From positions 62,001 through 126,000 of the forward strand of contig JASBNA010000077.1 of NCBI GenBank assembly GCA_038087015.1: a DNA stretch of 64,000 bases. The letters run 5' to 3'. Made by a program: the position numbers and the translations under genes. Source of the DNA: Cerrena zonata. Its lineage: Eukaryota > Basidiomycota > Agaricomycetes > Polyporales > Cerrenaceae. A model generated the notes under the pieces. That model saw nothing but the letters and a program-made list of their open reading frames with translations. It made no database searches and was not told the DNA's origin. This document shows positions 57,128-64,000 of this stretch, one piece after another (position 1 is the first letter of the stretch; each line of letters starts with the position of its first letter).

Positions 57128-58571
57128 CAGCCTTTGCTGTAAACTTTTTGGAAATCCTAAGGCAGAGTGCCCTAAAGTGTTTTACAAACTTTTAGGCATT
57201 CTGCCTTGCCTTTTCGATTTGTGTTATGTAGGGCAGACTGCCTATATGCTTAGTCATCTCTACAGGGCCCAGTGTATTGCCTAATAGGGTATATAGGCCC
57301 TATTTGGGCGCTTTTTTTGCGAATTGGCAGGCTCACCTCTGTTTGCTTACAAATCTGGTTCCACAGCCACATATATACTTTCTAAATTGGGTAGGTGGCC
57401 CTGGGGTGGGTGGCTGTGGCTACTACTCACCTTCCGCTTACTGTGGGCGCTTATGTCAGCACCCCCTATTGCCTATTTGGGAAAGTGGTTTGGGATAGGG
57501 TGGGGGATGGTGCAGGGGTCTATACCAAGCATTGGAACATGTACTAGGGAGTAAAAGAACGGCATTTTTACGCTGAATCCATATCTGAAACCCCCATGTC
57601 ATTTGGATAAGAACTGGGAGAGTTATGACAGAAATAGTAGGTATAAATCGATAAAAGGGGGGTTGTAATTGAAATAGGGTAGGAAGGAGCGGTCAGAATA
57701 TTAAGCAGAGCTAGTATGCTCCTCTACTATGTTGGGAAAGGGTGTGTACAAGATCCCAGGTCGATTGAATAAGAACTGCATGTCCTGTATTTGGAATACC
57801 CCCAAAATGCGAAATTAGGGGGGTACCCTAGGCTATTGGTGGGGAACCAGCTATCCCCTTGACTATCAATGATAATAAGTTCGAGATATAGTATGGGGGG
57901 TATTCCAAATACAGGACATGCAGTTCTTATTCAATCGACCTGGGATCTTGTACACACCCTTTCCCAACATAGTAGAGGAGCATACTAGCTCTGCTTAATA
58001 TTCTGACCGCTCCTTCCTACCCTATTTCAATTACAACCCCCCTTTTATCGATTTATACCTACTATTTCTGTCATAACTCTCCCAGTTCTTATCCAAATGA
58101 CATGGGGGTTTCAGATATGGATTCAGCGTAAAAATGCCGTTCTTTTACTCCCTAGTACATGTTCCAATGCTTGGTATAGACCCCTGCACCATCCCCCACC
58201 CTATCCCAAACCACTTTCCCAAATAGGCAATAGGGGGTGCTGACATAAGCGCCCACAGTAAGCGGAAGGTGAGTAGTAGCCACAGCCACCCACCCCAGGG
58301 CCACCTACCCAATTTAGAAAGTATATATGTGGCTGTGGAACCAGATTTGTAAGCAAACAGAGGTGAGCCTGCCAATTCGCAAAAAAAGCGCCCAAATAGG
58401 GCCTATATACCCTATTAGGCAATACACTGGGCCCTGTAGAGATGACTAAGCATATAGGCAGTCTGCCCTACATAACACAAATCGAAAAGGCAAGGCAGAA
58501 TGCCTAAAAGTTTGTAAAACACTTTAGGGCACTCTGCCTTAGGATTTCCAAAAAGTTTACAGCAAAGGCTG
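57128..58571. mobile_element. Foldback core element, internally deleted form (P2 core)
   Basis: Same CAGCCTTTGCTGTAAAC ends and arms as the P1 core. Relative to P1 it lacks the segment from about 22655 to 24066, with a run of G at the junction (microhomology), leaving a short loop. It is non-coding. Confidence 0.8.
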
Positions 58572-58631
58572 AGGGATTGGCTGTATGGAGACACTATTAT
58601 TGCAGAACCAGGATCAGCGAAAATTGAGAAA
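58572..58631 (+). pseudogene. Short retroelement pol segment between core and MITE
   Basis: Read on the plus strand these 60 bp encode RDWLYGDTIIAEPG and SAKIEK. With MITE E8 and one AAA duplication removed (718 bp) the frame runs straight into TTYSPILDSE of the RT piece. This shows that the right half of P2 preserves the original retroelement context. The left counterpart, 57068-57127, is its inverted copy. Confidence 0.75.
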
Positions 58632-59346
58632 CACTGGACCGTAGCCCAAATTTCAGGCTCCATAAAAGTAAAGTAAAATTTTATAAAAAGTCTCTTACAA
58701 AACATACTTTTTAGACTCAAAAAATGATGTAAAAATTCAGAATTGTAGCAGAATTTGATGAATCACAAAAACCTATACAAATTCTGACTTTTGTATCTAG
58801 TTTTTACAGTTTAAAAAGGCTCAATTTTGATACATTTTTTGTTAGAGCAAAATTTGAAATACAAAATTCAAAGTTTTGACACACATTTATTTTTCCAAAA
58901 CTGATATAAAATTTAAACTGCTAAATTGGCAAGATGTATAGTATTGTATACCAAAATACCTCCATCAAATACTCTTATTGACAGAGACTATGATATACTA
59001 AGAACAGTAGTCTATATCTTCTCTTTAGGCTATCTATTCATGAAATTTTATTTTAATATATATAATTATATTATAATTTTTGACAAAATAAAAGTGTATC
59101 AAAATGTTGAATTTTGCATACTGAATTTTGCCCCAGCAAAAAATATATGAAAATTGAGCTTTTTTAAACTCTGACAAGTGGATACAAAAGTCTAAATTTG
59201 CACAGGTTTTTGTGAATTATTAATTTCTGCTGCAATTCAGAATTTTTAGATCATTTTTTGAGTCTGAAAATCATCTTTTGTAAGAGACTTTTCATAAAAT
59301 TTTACTTTACTTTTATGAAGCCCAAAATTTGGGCTACGGTCCAGTG
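58632..59346. mobile_element. CACTA-type MITE E8 (715 bp, TSD AAA)
   Basis: CACTGGACCGTAGCCC...GGGCTACGGTCCAGTG, with AAA at 58629-58631 and 59347-59349. The retroelement frame is continuous across it when it is excised. Confidence 0.9.
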
Positions 59347-60077
59347 AAAACCACATACTCACCGATACTAGACAGCGAGAGAGCGACTAATAGTCCGAAC
59401 CACCAAGGGAATGCTGATGAGCAACTGCAGTCAATGACCCCAAGGGATATCCCTCGACTTCGTCAGAAATGGATTGACGATGGCCAAGATATCATGAATG
59501 GGGCCCCATCTCAACTGCCTCCACTCAGGGAAATCAATCACAGAATACCAATTATAGACCCCGATAAGGTCTATAATTACCACCTTCCGAGGTGCCCAGA
59601 GGCAGTCAAAGTGGCTCTATCTGCAAAGATAGAACGATATGAGACTGCAGGATGGTGGACCCGCGCAGTAGTAACTCAAGCAGCGCCTATGCTCTGCGTC
59701 CCAAAGAAGAATGGCAAACTAAGGACGGTGGTCGACTGCAGGAAAAGGAACGACAACACCCTTCGGGATGTCACTCCGTTCCCCGACCAGGAGGAAATCC
59801 GGGCTGACGTGGCTAGGGCACCGTATAGATCCAAGATCGATCTGTCCGATGCATATGAACAAATCCGAGTCGAACCTGACGACGTACACAAAACAGCATT
59901 TGCTACAGTGTACGGGACATTCGAAAGCCATGTCATGCAACAAGGGGATTGCAACGCGCCTTCAACCTTCCAGAGGTTGATGACATTCATGTTCCGAGAT
60001 TTCATCAGCCAGTTTGTCCATGTCTATCTTGATGATATCTTCATATTCTCATCCAGCGTGGATGACCACGAAGAACA
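59347..60077 (+). pseudogene. Ty3-type retrotransposon reverse transcriptase, N-terminal part
   Basis: The open frame shows the RT fingers and palm in order: LPPLREINHRIPI, PMLCVPKKNGKLRTVVDCR, PFPDQEEIRADVARAPYRSK, IDLSDAYEQIRV, QQGDCNAPSTFQRLMTFMF, and the catalytic box VYLDDIFIFSSSVDDHEEH at about 60025-60077. There it is cut by MITE E9. The first catalytic Asp (IDLSDAY) and the YLDD pair are present. The thumb, RNase H and integrase are absent from the window. Together with the gag piece this was one Ty3-like element on the plus strand. Confidence 0.9.
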
Positions 60078-60397
60078 CACTGGATCGTAGCCCAAATTTT
60101 AGACTTCATAAAAGTCAGGTAAAATTTTATAAAAATTCTCTTACAAAATATAGTTTTTAGCATTATAAAATTGTTAGAAAATGCTAAATTGCAGCAGAAT
60201 TTGATGAATTATAAAAACCTATGTAAATTCAGACTTTTGTATTCACTTTTTAGACTTTAGAAATATTGAATTTTCATACATTTCTTATTAGAGAAAAATT
60301 CACTTTGCAAAATTCAAAATTTTGATACACTTTTGTTTCTCCAAAAATCATAATATAATTGTATATATGAAAATAAAGTTTATAAATAGAGAGCCTA
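60078..60397. mobile_element. CACTA-type MITE E9, truncated
   Basis: It begins CACTGGATCGTAGCCC after ACA (60075-60077) and follows E5 closely up to 'aaatagagagcct', then stops at about 60397 where the AATTAG repeat region starts. The second half and right end are missing. Confidence 0.88.
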
Positions 60398-60760
60398 CAT
60401 CAGGGAAAACCCCCATTTCTAATTGGAGCCAATTGGCTCTAATTAAGTGCAATTAGAAGTATTTTTCTAATTGGTTCTAATTAGACACGTGCAAAAATAA
60501 TGACACTTAATTGGTTCTAATTGGTTCTAATAAGGTCTCAGTTAGATCCAATAGGAGATAAATTAGTTTGCTATTAGACCTCAACTAGCTTCAGTTAGGT
60601 CCAATTAGGTCCAACTAGAAGCCAATTAGGTACAATTAGAAGCCAATTAGATGCAATTAGAAGCCAGTTAGGTGTTATTGGAAGTCTATTGGATTATACT
60701 TATTAGATCTTAAAAGTCAGACCACCACTAATTTCAAAGTAACTGGTAAAAACCACTGAT
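60398..60760. repeat. AATTAG/CCAATTAGG short-period degenerate repeat region
   Basis: It starts 'atcagggaaaaccccc' and then has many AATTGG/AATTAG words about 10-20 bp apart ('gaagccaattaggt', 'acaattagaagcc'). It interrupts MITE E9. It could be a terminal or subterminal repeat of another transposon; the far end was not identified. Confidence 0.55.
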
Positions 60761-60974
60761 GATTGAACCATTACTACAAGTTTACTCTATGGGATTAACT
60801 AGATATCTAAGTGAGAATATTAACAGAAAGTCTACTATAAAATAGAAGTGATTATAAGGAATGATAAGCAGTTGGGATAAAAGAATGAGGTAGAAAATAT
60901 AAGACATCAAAATAACACCATGCTTGTAAGAACCAAGTTAGTGAGAGATCACTCAGAGTAAAACAAAGCTCACC

Positions 60975-63964
60975 TTATTCAGAGACAGGATCTTCAGAGA
61001 CAGGATCCTCAGGCATTGCATCCCAGTCAATGAGTTCCAAATCTTCCTCTTCATCATTTACATTAGCAATAAAGGCCTGACCATCACTGAAACAAATGCC
61101 ATCAGCTGAGAACTTGAAAAGAAAAAAAAAGACATACCTAGCCTCATCAAACAGAGTGGCCATCATAGTATGATAGGAACCTGGCTTCTTGTTCTCAATT
61201 TGTACAAGCATTTTGATATGGGAGAGATAGACAGGATGGGCAAAGGTGGAGGTAAAGTGAGTGGCCTTTTGTACACCTGTTTCCCAATCTGAGAGGACAG
61301 AGTCAATCTAGTAAAAATCAGCATCATTGGAAGTGAGAAAGACACCAGAAAAATGTACTCACACCTGTAGCAATGAGAGCAACCATTGCTCTGGTTACTT
61401 CAAAAACAACCCTGCGCCCATGCTTCACCTCAAAATGTTTAAGGTTGGTGGCTACAAAAGACTTGGAACCTGTAAAGAAAACCGCAGTGAGTCCTTGAAT
61501 GATAGCGGGGGATTGATAGGGATATTTCGTGTTGATTTCACTCTAAACAAAAACAATCAATCATCAGGTTGGAGAGTTCAAAGACAACATACCGGGGAAT
61601 CACTGGGATAGATATATCGTTTGTTGGCCCTCCACTTCTTGACAAGCTTATCACAACCAGTCTTCAAGTGGTAAAGGCGAGGTACACAAGCCTGCAGGGG
61701 AGGTTTGACCTTAGAGCGTACAACACTAAACCGTTGTTCTGGCTAGGACGCAGTCAACATACAAAATATCGATGCTAAGTTCCGAGGCTTACCAATGTCT
61801 TGAAGATTGAGAAATAGGCGTGATCGTTGGCAACACGATCAGCGACCACATCATCATCGTGTTCCCTGGCAGCATCCCGAAGGAGGTCCCGAAGGTATTG
61901 AAGTCGTTGAGGATACTCGGCGTAAGCATTACGGAGTATACAATCGAGAGTGGCGAGCTTGCAGGCAGTGATCATGATAGGTTTCATGCGGTTGGGCGAT
62001 GTCGAGATATTGAGGTGGGTGCCGTCACGATGAAGGTCAGTGTCTTGAGGCCATTTCCATTGTGGAGCGACAGGGACAGCCTCGACCGTGGCATCCTTTT
62101 CGATAGCAAGTCTCTAAGGAGGACTTGTCAGGACTCGAAATAAAGCAAAATATTAATATGTTATATATCTCCGCGCATCGTTTCTCAAGTCGACTGATCC
62201 ACTTCTTTGATTTCGACTGGGAACAACCAGCAGACTTGGATTGAGATGCAGCAGGATTGAGCTGCAGATGCGAGGCAGTGGAACTGGTGGCCTTCGACGA
62301 TGCTGGTTGATTTGTCGGTTTCGATATGGATTGCTTCGCCTGCTTTGAAGCAGATTGCTTCTCACTACGACGTTGAGAGTGTTTCTTTCTCGGTTTGCCC
62401 ATGTTGTTGTTGTTGTCCTCGTCTTTGTCGCTGTCGTCCTTGTCTTTGTCGCTGTTGTCCTCGTCTTTGTCGCCGTCGTCCTCATCTTTGTCGCCATTGT
62501 CACCGTCCTTGTTGTCATCTTCGTCTTCAGCTGCCCGCTGCTTTCCCTTCTGTTTGCGTCGATGTTGTTCTGGCTCATTGTCTTCACTGGAATCCTCTGG
62601 CAGGGTACGATCGATGTCGTGAAGGGGGGATGGAGTATTCCTCTTGCGAGGAGGAATCTTGACTCGCTATAGAATGTAAGTAGGAGTATGCAAAGATTGA
62701 TTTAAGAGATGCATGACTCACCTCCTTTACCAATTGGCGCATCGGTACATTTTCCACCTGGTCCTCCCCGGTCTCGGAATCCTCAGAGTCACCAGGGAAC
62801 AACTTCGTAAGCTCCCCCCCGTCCTCATCCTCATCATCCCGCTCTTCACCACTCTCACTCTCGCTCTCCACCTTGCGTTGCAGGATGCGGATCTTCTTCC
62901 CTTTCTTCCCTTGATTTCCGTCGTGATCGGCACGATCGTTACGTTCGTGACGATCGCCATCGTCTAGATAAAGAGTAAGTAAAGAACCAAACATACAATA
63001 GAAAGGTTTACTTACTGTATTCAAGGCTCTTGCTGCGAGATGGAACGGAGACGTGTTCCACCTTGGGGTTCGGCTGCGATTGAATCATCGCCTGAGAGAA
63101 GGCGCGATGGTGGGTGCTTTGAGGTGGTTGAGTAGGAGGTGAGGGATGGGGAGTAGCCTGTACGGTCTTGTCAGGTGAGGTGGTGGTGGTAGATGCATGA
63201 AGGCCGGTGTTGGTACCAGAGGAAGTGGGATTTGGGTGTTCGGAATCAGAGTCGGTGTCGAACCGTCTCGTTGGTTTACGACGAGAACCTGTGAGAATAG
63301 ATTAGAGTAGATAGATTTTTGTAGAAGAAACAAAACATACTTGGGGACATGGCAGCCGCACCGACTTTGTCATGCGACGTAGCCTCGTTGTCCCCCTTGC
63401 CTTGGTTGCTTTCCAGCTGGCTCTGGGTTTGTGGCTTCTTGGGACGCTTCTGTTTCTTTGGTGGGCATTGCTCGTCTTCTGAACGGTCAGGTGTCATGCT
63501 TCGTGCAGGACGCTTTGCACCCTTCTTCGGCTGGTCTTGCGATGGAGGTGGCTGTGGATGAGATCCACGCAGTTTCTTGCGGGATTTCTTCGGCGTGGAC
63601 CGATCGGTGTCCTCGTCGCCCTTGTCACTGCCATCGCTATCTTCGTCCGAGTCCTTCTTGCGGCCACGTTTGGTTCCATGGGCTTTCAACCAAGCTACGG
63701 CGGTAAAATATCAGTGAGTGGGGGCACGGTTGGAACAAGGACTCACTGGGATCCACTAGTAACTTCGTCTTTGACGGTCTCGTACCTAGCGTCCCATTCT
63801 GTATTAAAGAATGTGTGAGATATATAAAAAGACGCACCTGATCCAGCTTCGATCAGCTGCTGATCTTTAGCAGCTTCCTCGACTTTCCTCTCCGCTCGCA
63901 TTCGAGCTCGCTTCGACACTGGTGAGAGAGCATTATAGCTCTCAGTCCTTGGAGGTGGTGGCAT
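60975..63964 (-). CDS. DUF6532-domain protein with long disordered basic/acidic N-terminal region
   Basis: ATG at 63962-63964 opens MPPPPRTESYNALSPVSKRARMRAERK, with at least ten exons and short GT...AG introns. The N-terminal ~500 residues are low-complexity: Lys/Ser/Asp-rich (KKDSDEDSDGSDKGDEDTD), Pro/Thr-rich, and a DKDEDN-type repeat encoded at 62400-62530. KRGRK-like basic clusters suggest a nuclear protein. The C-terminal domain reads KPIMITACKLATLDCILRNA, YPQRLQYLRDLLRDAAREHD, RSKVKPPLQ, KRYIYP, TKYPYQSPAIIQGLTAVFFTG, FEVTRAMVALIATGIDSVLSDWETG and KKPGSYHTMMATLFDEAR. This is the DUF6532 pattern, an Agaricomycete-expanded family of unknown role. The gene ends in two EDPVS repeats. I found no internal stop with the exon model used, so it may be the only full-length functional-looking gene here. 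Confidence 0.75.
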
Positions 63965-64000
63965 ATGGTGTAAACGAGTGTGTGTGTATGAGTGAAAATA

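Larger units (their letters stand above)
56353..59346. mobile_element. P2: 2.99-kb palindrome (MITE - pol flank - foldback core - flank' - MITE')
   Basis: Reverse-complement symmetry about 57849.5, with an unmatched loop of only ~92 bp (57804-57895). From the loop outward the arms look identical through the core, a 60-bp pol flank and the inner half of the MITE. In the outer ~310 bp of the MITEs (56353 to about 56660 against about 59040-59346) there are many mismatches. The outer flanks CTG and AAA differ. The palindrome replaces the retroelement between the protease active site and the RT. Confidence 0.88.

Noticed and set aside
1..64000. tRNA or rRNA genes
   Set aside because: I looked for B-box-like GGTTCRAATCC sequences and cloverleaf context on both strands and found none convincing. 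A covariance-model search would decide.

Overview
The window is eukaryotic and fungal. Genes carry many short introns (about 45-60 bp, GT...AG). The recognisable families are typical of mushroom-forming basidiomycetes (Agaricomycetes): a KDZ transposase, DUF6532 and DUF6535 proteins, a C2-NACHT NLR-like protein, an FHA/Chk2-like kinase remnant, and several lineage-restricted 'hypothetical' families recognised only by conserved blocks. I cannot name the genus. The window is dominated by nested and broken transposable elements, and most genes carry premature stops.

Layout. 1-1343: minus-strand non-LTR retrotransposon remnant (endonuclease, start of RT). 1344-6199: a 4.86-kb element (here P0) with CACTA...TAGTG ends, ~0.7-kb inverted termini and arrays of a 17-nt dyad motif; inside it lies a half copy of a foldback 'core' element. 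6200-8817: 3' kinase and 5' FHA pieces of Chk2-like genes around a diverged tandem duplication. 9250-9836: degenerate CACTA-type MITE. 13163-17618: a divergent pair of Agaricomycete-type genes, one with an RNase H1 N-terminal-like domain and one a pseudogene. 17824-18355: a 73-bp tandem repeat of hairpins.

19892-26730 is a 6.84-kb palindrome (P1). Its arms contain a CACTA MITE and the 5' end of an NLR gene; its centre is a foldback core element. 27085-37247 is a complete-length but mutated KDZ DNA transposon with ~0.7-kb TIRs and an 8-bp target duplication. It carries a KDZ transposase (+) and two other genes (-), and holds three CACTA MITEs with 3-bp target duplications. 41527-44045: DUF6535 membrane-protein gene with a premature stop. 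48276-52032: C2-NACHT-WD-like NLR pseudogene. 52227-60077: Ty3-type gag-protease-RT remnant broken by a gag MITE, by a second palindrome (P2, 56353-59346) and by a truncated MITE. 60975-63964: apparently intact DUF6532 gene.

Two results stand out. First, both large palindromes have the same foldback core at the centre and the same CACTA MITE at each outer end. In P2 the arms are identical from the core to the middle of the MITE and then diverge, so the joint lies inside the MITE. This fits break repair by fold-back copying that was resolved by annealing to a second MITE copy. Second, nearly every broken ORF is broken by CGA>TGA, CAG>TAG or TGG>TGA/TAG type changes, a signature of cytosine deamination (RIP-like or 5mC decay) acting across this repeat-rich region.
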